Shown one piece after another: positions 1-6,838 of a stretch of DNA of 15,397 nucleotides (position 1 is the first letter of the stretch; every line of letters begins with the position of its first letter). Origin of the DNA: Hodarchaeum sp048939265 (GTDB lineage Archaea; Asgardarchaeota; Heimdallarchaeia; Hodarchaeales; Hodarchaeaceae). Position numbers and translations under genes: made by a program. Location of the stretch: NCBI GenBank assembly GCA_048939265.1, contig JBHLPQ010000085.1, positions 1 to 15,397 on the forward strand. Direction: 5' to 3'. The notes below the pieces were generated by a model. It was not told where the DNA came from. It ran no database searches and saw only the letters and a list, made by a program, of their open reading frames with translations.

Positions 1-1764
1 AAAGTCCTTTTCTGCTTCTATAAGAATATTTGAGGCAAAATTTAAGTCATATAGGTCATCAAGAGCTAGTGTGAGTTTATAAGTACTATTTATCCACGGT
101 ACCGAGTTATTAGCGATAGTAATGAGAATCGGTAGCCCAACCTCTAGTTCTGTTAACAAACTGGATATTTCAGCAAAAATTGAATAATCTAACTTTTCCT
201 GAATTTCACTAATAAGATGTAATATTGGATTTTCTACGGAAGAAAGATTACTTGTACCTCGTTGTAGAATTTTTAGCGCTACTAACATTTCAGGATCATA
301 ATTTTGGGAAACTGTTGATCCAAGACCTCCTGGTTGGGGGAGGTGTTCAATTGTTTGCAATAGAAGAGAAAATGATTGATTAAATCCTAATTGTAGGTTG
401 TTATAACCCCACAAAATGTTTGGGATTAATGGCACCGTATCCGCTAATACCCCTGTTAGCATTAGAATCTCTGGTAGGTCTTCGAGGGGGATCCCTGCAA
501 CCTCGGGCATTATGTATGGTAAGATAAATGCGATTAATGGATTCTGACCAAACTGTTCGAATGAATTATTGGCTTTCTCCAAGTGTTGCTGAGCTAAAGC
601 GATTAGTTCAAGTAATTCTTCATAATTCGCCTCCAAGTCCTCAATATAAAGGGGAGTAAACATTTTTGCTGTTTCTATCAAACCAATACTGGCGTGTAAT
701 GTTCCTTCAGATCCTTTTCCTAGTGCGTGGTACCCTAATGGAATTGTTATTATTGCAATGAGAAATAGTGCCGCGAAAAACACTCTCAGTACTGCAGCAC
801 TCTTCCATTTTCTTTCTGTTATCATAAATATTCCTGCAAGACCCACTCCCACTGAAAAAGGAATGAATATTATAAAAATACTGTCAAGAAGAGGAATGAT
901 CAGCTCTAATAACTCAATACCTAAAAAAACCTCATAACCTAGTTCAGAAATCACTTCCTGATTTTGAAGTTCTCCAAGTAAATCTTGTCGAGATAGATTA
1001 ATAAAAATCCCCCAGGGGTTTATTCCACTAACCCTAATTTTTAGGATGATTAACAATTCTATAATCAGATAGCTACCTAATGCTGAGATCACTGCAAGAG
1101 GAGCGTATCTTGTTGATCTTTTTGCAATGGGAAAAATACACCAAAGTATAGCTAAGACAGCAAGACTGATAACATAACCCCACATAGTATCTAAAAACTG
1201 AATTGGTAGGATTATGATTAAAACTGTTGGTAATATAATACTTAAACCAAAAACAAGAATTTGACCTTCTGGACTATCTAAAAAAGAAACAAAGCTTTCT
1301 TTTCTACTTAATTCAATGATATTTGAGGCGTGATAAATGGAAGTTATTTTTCCAAGGCCTTTTACAGTTGGAGAGTCAGGTTTTATTACTTGGACTAATA
1401 AGTTAAGTAATGCATCGCTCCCTATATAGTTATAGTGTGAGTCGATGCCTTCTAGGACTAAATGTTCAAATGTTTGTCGTAAAATTAGCGAAATTGGACC
1501 GATTTTCTCCATGACTAGCATTAAAATATGTATTTCCTGATTTTCATGCAATTCAGTAGTATGTTTGATTCTCAAATCTGTTATCATTCCAGAATGAAGA
1601 TTATATTGATTACTTTCCCCATGAGCTTTTAATGCTCGTAGAAATTTATCTTTTGGGAAACTAGGGAAATTTTTTGTCATATCTTTAACAGGATTGACAT
1701 TGAATTGAAAATGCTCTGATCTGTCACCAGCACGCAAATTAAAGCTAATTTCCCATTCATCCAT
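1..1764 (-). CDS. Large polytopic membrane protein of unknown function, 3' end cut by the window edge
   Basis: The minus strand is open for 588 codons from an ATG at 1764 to the left edge, with no stop, so the C-terminus lies outside the window. I do not recognise the family. Residues 1-167 form a soluble, probably cytoplasmic domain. Five hydrophobic segments follow at about 168-191, 195-213, 220-243, 286-315 and 324-343. The remaining 245 or more residues are mostly polar, helix-prone and carry several N-x-S/T sequons, which fits an extracellular C-terminal domain (inference). An ATG at 1770 is also in frame, but the GGAAG element at 1772-1776 lies 1 nt from it and 7 nt from the ATG at 1764, so I prefer 1764. 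The gene is divergent from the GTPase operon, with 234 nt between them. Reality of the gene is well supported by the length of the open frame; the function is open. Confidence 0.85.
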   Translation of the reverse strand, partial: MDEWEISFNLRAGDRSEHFQFNVNPVKDMTKNFPSFPKDKFLRALKAHGESNQYNLHSGMITDLRIKHTTELHENQEIHILMLVMEKIGPISLILRQTFEHLVLEGIDSHYNYIGSDALLNLLVQVIKPDSPTVKGLGKITSIYHASNIIELSRKESFVSFLDSPEGQILVFGLSIILPTVLIIILPIQFLDTMWGYVISLAVLAILWCIFPIAKRSTRYAPLAVISALGSYLIIELLIILKIRVSGINPWGIFINLSRQDLLGELQNQEVISELGYEVFLGIELLELIIPLLDSIFIIFIPFSVGVGLAGIFMITERKWKSAAVLRVFFAALFLIAIITIPLGYHALGKGSEGTLHASIGLIETAKMFTPLYIEDLEANYEELLELIALAQQHLEKANNSFEQFGQNPLIAFILPYIMPEVAGIPLEDLPEILMLTGVLADTVPLIPNILWGYNNLQLGFNQSFSLLLQTIEHLPQPGGLGSTVSQNYDPEMLVALKILQRGTSNLSSVENPILHLISEIQEKLDYSIFAEISSLLTELEVGLPILITIANNSVPWINSTYKLTLALDDLYDLNFASNILIEAEKDF

Positions 1765-1771
1765 CTTCATT

Positions 1772-1776
1772 CTTCC
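1772..1776 (-). promoter_or_regulatory. Shine-Dalgarno-like site choosing the 1764 start
   Basis: On the minus strand this reads GGAAG. It is 7 nt before the ATG at 1764 and only 1 nt before the in-frame ATG at 1770, so it favours the shorter N-terminus. Confidence 0.45.
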
Positions 1777-1894
1777 AGTTTTTTCTTATTAAAGATCATC
1801 TTACCAATGAACAATGCAATAAACGGTTATATTAGGTTGATCGTGATATCATTCATCTACTTTTTAAGGATATCAGGAATAGAAGTTAAGAATA

Positions 1895-1932
1895 AAGGAA
1901 ATATATTAGTAATATAAGGAATACTTATAAGA
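1895..1932 (+). promoter_or_regulatory. Candidate archaeal promoter(s) for the GTPase operon
   Basis: Two TATA-like elements lie upstream of the GTPase start. The first is AAAGGAAATATATT at 1895-1908, a purine-rich BRE-like stretch joined to TATATT. The second is CTTATAAG at 1924-1931, preceded by AAGGAATA. Initiation about 25 nt downstream of either would give a leader of roughly 45-75 nt. The leader contains GAGGAG at 1983-1988, about 10 nt before the ATG. Which element is used cannot be told from sequence alone. Confidence 0.4.
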
Positions 1933-1998
1933 TAATATTGGCAAATTTCTCGAGGAAGTACCTCATATCTACAGTGCAAACAGAGGAGCTACCGAACT

Positions 1999-2532
1999 AT
2001 GCCCAAAGATAAGAAAGGAAAAGGAGGCAAGTTTGCCTTTAAATTGTTATTAGTCGGAGAGCCAGAAGTAGGGAAAACGTCATTAATCAAGCGATACGTT
2101 GATAATTTTTTTCAGGAAGGGTACCAGATTACTTTAGGAGTTGATTTCCTCTCAAAGACGGTTTCAATAGACGATCGCGACATTACTTTCCAAATCTGGG
2201 ATGTTGCAGGACAATCAGGATTTACGAATTTCCGTCATTTATACTTGAAAAAAGCACATGGAGTATTCCTGGTATTTGATTTAACACGTATAGATCCAAC
2301 TTATGAAAAGCTGGATCGATGGCGCGCTGACATTCAAGAACAAAGCCCTAATGCAAAAGTTATTATTCTCGGCAACAAAGAAGATATTGCAGAAGGAAAA
2401 CTGCCGGCTGAAAAGAAAGCGATCCTGGAACGATTTGGGGCTCAAGGATTCTTTGAAACTTCAGCAAAAACAGGAACACGAGTCCAAGAAGCATTTCTAC
2501 AAATGGGCCAATTGATCTTGGGTGAAAACTGA
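1999..2532 (+). CDS. Rab/Ras-like small GTPase
   Basis: This 177-residue protein is a complete single-domain small GTPase that binds and hydrolyses GTP as a molecular switch. All five G motifs are visible: G1 GEPEVGKT at 20-27, G2 threonine T45 within TLGVDF, G3 WDVAGQ at 67-72 with Q72 in the position of Ras Gln61, G4 NKED at 126-129, and G5 TSAK at 154-157. TLGVDF and WDVAGQ are closest to the Rab subfamily pattern (established knowledge of the family). The N-terminus is lysine-rich (PKDKKGKGGK). There is no C-terminal cysteine for prenylation, so membrane association would need another means, such as the basic N-terminus or a partner (inference). The ATG follows a GAGGAG site. Its TGA is directly followed by the ATG of the longin/roadblock-like gene, which implies coupled translation and a functional pair. 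Such GTPases are abundant in Asgard archaea. Confidence 0.95.
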   Translation: MPKDKKGKGGKFAFKLLLVGEPEVGKTSLIKRYVDNFFQEGYQITLGVDFLSKTVSIDDRDITFQIWDVAGQSGFTNFRHLYLKKAHGVFLVFDLTRIDPTYEKLDRWRADIQEQSPNAKVIILGNKEDIAEGKLPAEKKAILERFGAQGFFETSAKTGTRVQEAFLQMGQLILGEN

Positions 2533-3321
2533 ATGGTCTCGTTTGATGAGCTTGAAACCTATTTAGCATTTTTCGTTTTTAGCTCACAAGGCAAACCGTT
2601 AATAAGTAAAGATTTTCGTGACATTGAGGACCAGAATACTTTTCCATCCACAAGAGTACAGAGCCTACTGAATTCAGCTTTTGAAATCTCACAAGGATTA
2701 GATGATGAATCAATTAGTCAGGGAGAAATTTTCCATGTTGATTTCGCATCAATGCGCATTGCAGGCATTGTACGATCAGAAGGAATGTTTTCACTCATCG
2801 CTTCTGCATCAGCCTCAATTCTCGACATTGAATTCAAATTAAGAACATTGATGAGTCTTTTTGTGGGAAATTTTGCAGAAAAACTTACCAAAAGAACCAT
2901 TCGATTGTCTGGTGTTGAAAAGGAAGAATTTGAGGAATTAATTAAGACAGTTATGGCTGGAGAATCTCGATATATGTCTCCACCACAAAAACGGGAAGTT
3001 GAAGATTGTCTCCATGCTTGGGTAATCAGTGATGATGCTATAAGGGGTGCATGTATCTCTTCATTTACAGGTGCAGTAATAGTTAATGAGATGGAGGCTG
3101 AAATACTACCAGCAGCTATACGTGCAATACGTGGAGCCTTCGCTGCTCACTTAGAAAAGCCCAGATTCTTCCTAGCTGTATCTGGAATTGCCAATCTCTT
3201 TGTTTATATACTTGGAGAAGGATTATTATTGTTGGTTGATTCTAATCCAGAGGTACATTCTTCTGCTAGTATTGAAAGAGTAGAGGCAAAAGTTGAGGAA
3301 TTACGGCACCTTATTCTCTAA
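2533..3321 (+). CDS. Longin/roadblock-type two-domain protein, probable GTPase partner
   Basis: The 262-residue product starts at the base after the GTPase stop codon. By eye it shows two alpha/beta modules. Residues 8-118 have paired strands near 10-27, a helix near 39-54, strands near 65-95 and a long helix near 96-118, the order expected of a longin-like fold. Residues 156-258 begin with strands around RGACISSFTGAVIVN (171-185), then a helix (190-208), two hydrophobic strands (212-236) and a final helix, as in roadblock/LC7 proteins. There is no signal peptide or clear membrane helix. Roadblock and longin proteins commonly act as GAPs, GEFs or scaffolds for small GTPases (MglB with MglA, Ragulator with Rag; established knowledge). 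The abutting GTPase gene supports such a role here, but the fold is inferred from pattern and not from a profile match. Confidence 0.65.
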   Translation: MVSFDELETYLAFFVFSSQGKPLISKDFRDIEDQNTFPSTRVQSLLNSAFEISQGLDDESISQGEIFHVDFASMRIAGIVRSEGMFSLIASASASILDIEFKLRTLMSLFVGNFAEKLTKRTIRLSGVEKEEFEELIKTVMAGESRYMSPPQKREVEDCLHAWVISDDAIRGACISSFTGAVIVNEMEAEILPAAIRAIRGAFAAHLEKPRFFLAVSGIANLFVYILGEGLLLLVDSNPEVHSSASIERVEAKVEELRHLIL

Positions 3322-3339
3322 TCAATCACTTTTGTTTTT

Positions 3340-3345
3340 GAAGGA
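3340..3345 (+). promoter_or_regulatory. Shine-Dalgarno site supporting a TTG start
   Basis: GAAGGA lies 6 nt before the TTG at 3352. It supports TTG as the true start of the GH57 gene; no ATG lies in a better position, and the conserved N-terminal HAHQP motif begins only 15 residues in. Confidence 0.6.
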
Positions 3346-3351
3346 TTTTTT

Positions 3352-5448
3352 TTGGTATCTCCTAAACAAGGAACAATTTATTTTCCTATAGTTTGGCATG
3401 CTCATCAACCCATTGGAAACTTTTCCTGGATCATAGAAGATGCTTATCAGAAAGCTTATTTACCTCTAATTCAAATGATTAGTAAATACCCAGAAATCAA
3501 ATCAAATTTACATCTTTCTGGTCCTCTTCTCATCTGGCTCCAGAAAAACCATCCAGAATATTTAGAACAGATTGATTTTCTTCATCGTCGAAAGCAAATC
3601 GAGGTTATTGGGGGAGGTTTCTATGAACCAATATTAGCAGTAATCCCTGACCGTGATAAGGAAAAACAGATTCAACTAATGATTGATTGGTGGGAGGACA
3701 ATTATCAAATCTCGCCAAAAGGAATTTGGTTGGCAGAGAGGGTATGGGTACCTAGTTTACCATCAATTCTAAGTAAGGTAGGCATTGATTTCACATTTAT
3801 CGATGATTACCTTTTTCATATGGCTGGGTTTTCTGAACAACAGACATTCTATTCGTATATGACAGAAGATCAAGGAAATCCAATAACTATCTTTCCCATA
3901 AATCAAAAAATTCGCTATTTGGTTCCATGGAAAAAGCCTAATGAAACAATCCAGTATTTAATGAAGGGACGTGACGAATATCACGAAAAGATTATAGTTA
4001 TGATTTCTGATATTGAAAAAATGGGAGTTTGGCCCGCTGGTGATAGAACAACTTATGATATTTGTTATGTTGATGGTTATGATGGAACTCCATGGATAAA
4101 TAGTTTCTTTAAAGAAATACTTTCAAACCCATGGATAAAGCCAATCTTAATTAGCGATTATCTTAAAAAATATCATCCAAGGGGTCTTCTTTATCTTCCT
4201 ACAAGTAGTTACGACAAAATGGCAGTTTGGGCCTTACCCTCACCTCTCAGGTACCGTCTCGAGAAATTACTTGAAAGATTAAATCAAGAAAAAATTGAAC
4301 GAAAACTAGCTGATGATATACGAACTTTTGCTAAAGGATCAATTTGGCAGAATTTCTTAATAAAATACTCTCAAGCAAATATTATGCATAAAAGAATGCT
4401 TGATTGCAGAGAGAAAGTAGAATCAACCGAAAAATCTCTTCCTGATTCCTCCCCAGACCTGTTTAAAAGAATTTGGGAGAATCTATTGAAATCTCAGTCG
4501 AACGATGTATATTGGCATGGCCTATTTGGCGGAATTTATTATCGTTTCCTGCGACATAGTACTCACAAGCACATAATTCTTGCAGAATATTATTTGGATG
4601 AGCTTAGAAGTCACGAAGGTTTAGATGAGTTTACAGGGGGGATTAAAGATATCCTATTAGACGGACAACCAGATGGGGTACTAGAAAACTCTCACATCTC
4701 ATGCTTTATTTCATCACTCATTGGAGGATCTATTTTCGCGTTAAATTTCAAAAAATGCGGTTATAATTTCTTAAATGTTCTAGGAAGACAGAAGGAACCT
4801 TATCACACTAAGATAGCAAGTGTTCATGATCGTTTCGAAAAATGGGCTTTTCAAGATCATTTTTTATCATTTAATGTAACAGAAGATTCTTTACAGAAAG
4901 ATAACTATAAGGATTTTGGGAACTTTGCGAACCAAAAATATGAAATTAATCAAACTCCAGATCGGAGTCTAACTCTAATCCGAGAGGGAGTTATATCACA
5001 AGAAAATAGGGTTATACATACAAATATCTTTAAAAAATACCAACTAGAAGGTACAAAACTTATCGTTGAATATAATATAGATTTTTCAGAAGCGATAGAA
5101 CCTGAAAATCTGTTATTTTCTCCTGAAATAAATCTAGTGGGAGCTTCCCACCCACATGAAACAACAGGTATCATAAATGAAACTCAATTTGGCTTAGAAA
5201 CCTCCTCTACATATACAAAATGCCAAATACTTGGAATAAGGGATTCACATGAAAAAGTATCAATTTATTTAAATTTTAGCCAAAATTTGGATTGTGTGAT
5301 ATTTCCTTTATTTTCCATTTTTAAAAGTGAGATTGGGGTTGAAAAGATATACCAAGGAACATCAATCTTTCCTAAAATCGAGATTTCGGGTAAAAAGTTA
5401 GAATTTAAAATTGAAATACTTCTAAAATCGATTAAAAGTGAATGTTAA
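3352..5448 (+). CDS. Glycoside hydrolase family 57, 4-alpha-glucanotransferase/alpha-amylase-like
   Basis: The 698-residue protein has the length and order of GH57 4-alpha-glucanotransferases, cytoplasmic enzymes that transfer or cleave alpha-1,4-glucan chains. Visible landmarks are HAHQP (16-20), GGGFYEPIL (87-95), WLAERVW (126-132) with E129 as expected nucleophile, and MISDIEKMGVWP (217-228) with D220 as expected acid/base. E129 and D220 are 91 residues apart, the same as the catalytic pair I recall for the Thermococcus litoralis enzyme (E123, D214). LYLPTSSYDKMAVW (280-293) and WHGLFGG (388-394) match the C-terminal extensions of this subfamily. Family-typical acidic residues next to the catalytic ones are changed: ERVWEP to ERVWVP, DDGEKFG to SDIEKMG, and EMxEW to KMAVW. 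Substrate or product preference may therefore differ. The start is TTG, 30 nt after the longin/roadblock gene, so co-transcription with the GTPase is likely. There is no signal peptide. Confidence 0.9.
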   Translation: MVSPKQGTIYFPIVWHAHQPIGNFSWIIEDAYQKAYLPLIQMISKYPEIKSNLHLSGPLLIWLQKNHPEYLEQIDFLHRRKQIEVIGGGFYEPILAVIPDRDKEKQIQLMIDWWEDNYQISPKGIWLAERVWVPSLPSILSKVGIDFTFIDDYLFHMAGFSEQQTFYSYMTEDQGNPITIFPINQKIRYLVPWKKPNETIQYLMKGRDEYHEKIIVMISDIEKMGVWPAGDRTTYDICYVDGYDGTPWINSFFKEILSNPWIKPILISDYLKKYHPRGLLYLPTSSYDKMAVWALPSPLRYRLEKLLERLNQEKIERKLADDIRTFAKGSIWQNFLIKYSQANIMHKRMLDCREKVESTEKSLPDSSPDLFKRIWENLLKSQSNDVYWHGLFGGIYYRFLRHSTHKHIILAEYYLDELRSHEGLDEFTGGIKDILLDGQPDGVLENSHISCFISSLIGGSIFALNFKKCGYNFLNVLGRQKEPYHTKIASVHDRFEKWAFQDHFLSFNVTEDSLQKDNYKDFGNFANQKYEINQTPDRSLTLIREGVISQENRVIHTNIFKKYQLEGTKLIVEYNIDFSEAIEPENLLFSPEINLVGASHPHETTGIINETQFGLETSSTYTKCQILGIRDSHEKVSIYLNFSQNLDCVIFPLFSIFKSEIGVEKIYQGTSIFPKIEISGKKLEFKIEILLKSIKSEC

Positions 5449-5555
5449 GAGAGTATGAATAAGAGAAAAATTATTCCAAATATGGTTAGTAATCCTACTC
5501 CATATGTAAAAGTAATGTCTAATAGTATTCTTAATTTCTGTATTGTCAATCCCAT
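5445..5555 (-). CDS. 36-residue single-helix membrane protein
   Basis: An ATG at 5555 opens a 36-codon frame ending in TAA at 5445. The start is preceded by GAAGG four bases upstream. The product has a short amphipathic N-terminus (MGLTIQKLRILLD) and then one hydrophobic segment from about residue 14 to the C-terminus with almost no polar residues (GLLTIFGIIFLLFIL). This fits a tail-anchored or single-span membrane peptide. An archaeal TATA box lies 31 nt upstream of the ATG with a BRE-like sequence before it, so the gene would have a very short leader of its own. It is convergent with the GH57 gene, and their stop codons share bases. I do not recognise a family. Small subunits of membrane complexes have this shape, but nothing here identifies one. 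Support is promoter, ribosome site and composition. Confidence 0.6.
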   Translation of the reverse strand: MGLTIQKLRILLDITFTYGVGLLTIFGIIFLLFILS

Positions 5556-5882
5556 TTTTCCTTCGAGTTATTGATTGGAATTCAAGTATATAAACCCTTC
5601 TATCCAAAAGGCATAAGAAACAGCATTATATTGATATAGCTTTGGTTATTTTCATAATATAGTTGTTTCTGTGAAGATAAAAGAAATATATCCTAATCTT
5701 CGTTTATGAGGATTTAGTCAACTAGTTTGTAATCTCGGACAAGATAATCATAGATCAAGAACTGGGAATTAGAATGCTAGATAGCTGAAAAAATTTTCCA
5801 GACATTTTTTCTTTACCCTTCAAACGTATGGGTGACTTAAATGGTAGTTAAAAGCCAGATTTGAGTTCAGCATCTCCAATGT
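5556..5882. other. Intergenic region of 327 nt
   Basis: This gap holds the minus-strand promoter of the 36-residue protein at its left end. The rest, about 5601-5882, has no open frame with coding character on either strand. An AAATATAT element at 5685-5692 could be a plus-strand TATA box for the interrupted gene starting at 5883, but it would imply a leader of over 150 nt. A T-rich run near 5805-5813 has no clear hairpin. I see no RNA gene. Confidence 0.5.
5587..5600 (-). promoter_or_regulatory. TATA box with BRE-like element for the 36-residue protein
   Basis: On the minus strand the sequence reads GAAGGGTTTATATA, a purine-rich BRE-like block joined to a TTTATATA box. It ends 31 nt before the ATG at 5555. 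Transcription starting about 22-27 nt downstream would give a leader of only a few nucleotides up to about ten. It is the best archaeal promoter match in the window. Confidence 0.65.
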
Positions 5883-6722
5883 ATGCAAATTATTGGTCAC
5901 TGTTATCTACGAGGGGGAAGTGAATTAGAACCTGAATTGGGAGGATTATTATACACAGCCTTGGTAGTTACACTATCCGAAATAGAACAGGAATTCCAAT
6001 AGAAGATATCTGGTGTGTATGGTTATTGTATCCCTGAAATTGAGGGTATTGGGTTATTCACCATCCAAAATAACCACTTCCGTATCTTTTTTCTTGTTGA
6101 AGGGCTTTCAGGAAGAGGTGGTTCCTATTTAGCAGGTAAACAGATATCTCATAATGTAACGAGACTATTTAATCAACTGGAAACAAAAATTCCAGTAGAT
6201 TCATGTAGAAGTGTGCACCAAGTTGAGGAAGGTTCATTCTGGTTCGATCTCATGTGTTCCTTAGGATTTGGAGGTAACATCACCATAAAAGAAATAGAGA
6301 GGATTTTTCCCCTACGCTTTGTTAGAATCAGAGTTAATCACATCAAAGATTATAATGTTGAAGTTGTCCGATTAGAGTCAGCGGATTTAGGAACGTTGGG
6401 TTACGGATGGCAGGAAAAACTTAAAATGGTTGCTACGAAAATCGAGGGTATCTATAGGAAACCTCAGTCAAGTTTCCTTGTGTATAAAGCACTATTTAAG
6501 CAAATTACAGAGTTTATATCAGAATTTAATCCAAATACAATCATCTTAACTTATTAGAGGACAGTTTTACTTGAACCTAGAAGTGCACTTGTCGCTTTCT
6601 TGTCTCTTGAATCAAATAAGCTCACTATTCGTTACTGCCTTCCTGTTCCAGAAGGTCTTTACATCGAAGGCGATCAATCCATTCAGCTTTACTTACGGTC
6701 ACTATTTTTTGATCCAGTCTGA
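5883..6722 (+). pseudogene. Gene read in one frame through two TAG codons; interrupted, or recoded
   Basis: From an ATG at 5883 the frame runs 39 codons to TAG (6000-6002), continues 184 codons to a second TAG (6555-6557), then 54 codons to TGA (6720-6722). All three pieces are in the same frame, and each has ordinary protein composition. The first piece contains strand/helix-like sequence (MQIIGHCYLRGG, LLYTALVV), and the last contains ALVAFLSLESNKLTIRYCLP. Read together it is a soluble protein of about 279 residues. Its first 100 residues alternate strands and helices in a way reminiscent of longin-like domains (weak inference). The simplest explanation is a decaying gene or assembly errors. 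Amber read-through, for example pyrrolysine insertion, is the alternative. TAG is otherwise used only once as a terminator among the complete genes here, for the zinc-ribbon gene at 14560-14562. Confidence 0.6.
6015..6557 (+). CDS. Central open segment (180 codons) of the TAG-interrupted gene, unknown function
   Basis: This is the longest uninterrupted piece of the frame that spans 5883-6722. As a stand-alone gene it would start at GTG 6015, just 12 nt after the first TAG. No Shine-Dalgarno site stands in front of it, so this start is doubtful. The sequence has a strand pattern YGYCIPEI, GIGLFTIQ, FRIFFLVEG (residues 2-30) followed by a helix near 38-57. Then comes an unassigned region with clustered aromatic and cysteine residues (C64, W76, C81) and a C-terminal helix near 152-171. 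No membrane segment or known catalytic motif is seen, and I cannot name a family. If the gene is dead, this is a remnant; if TAG is read through, it is the middle of a 279-residue protein. Confidence 0.5.
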   Translation: MYGYCIPEIEGIGLFTIQNNHFRIFFLVEGLSGRGGSYLAGKQISHNVTRLFNQLETKIPVDSCRSVHQVEEGSFWFDLMCSLGFGGNITIKEIERIFPLRFVRIRVNHIKDYNVEVVRLESADLGTLGYGWQEKLKMVATKIEGIYRKPQSSFLVYKALFKQITEFISEFNPNTIILTY

Positions 6723-6807
6723 ATTCTGATACATTTAGACTATTAACAACTTAATCTTATTATCACACAAAATCTGTACATGAATAGGCCATTCACTAGT
6801 ATGTAAA

Positions 6808-6824
6808 ACCAATAATTGATTGGT
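6808..6824 (-). terminator. Small hairpin after the arylsulfotransferase-like gene, weak terminator candidate
   Basis: ACCAAT and ATTGGT form a 6-bp inverted repeat around a 5-nt loop. On the minus strand it is followed by TTTT and lies 14 nt past the TAA at 6839-6841. It also lies between two convergent genes. The stem is short and AT-rich, so support is weak. Confidence 0.25.
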
Positions 6825-6838
6825 ATAATTAATTTAAC

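Noticed and set aside
2303..2569. Frames on both strands inside the GTPase gene
   Set aside because: All overlap the intact GTPase in other frames and show no independent support.
5422..5607. 61-codon minus-strand frame covering the same place as the 36-residue protein
   Set aside because: It lacks a ribosome site at its start, begins on the promoter and has an unstructured mixed composition. The other minus-strand frame has the better start and hydrophobic pattern.
5829..5882. tRNA-like words (ATGGTAG, GTTCAGCATC) upstream of the interrupted gene
   Set aside because: No acceptor, anticodon or T-stem pairing can be drawn around them; a cloverleaf does not form.
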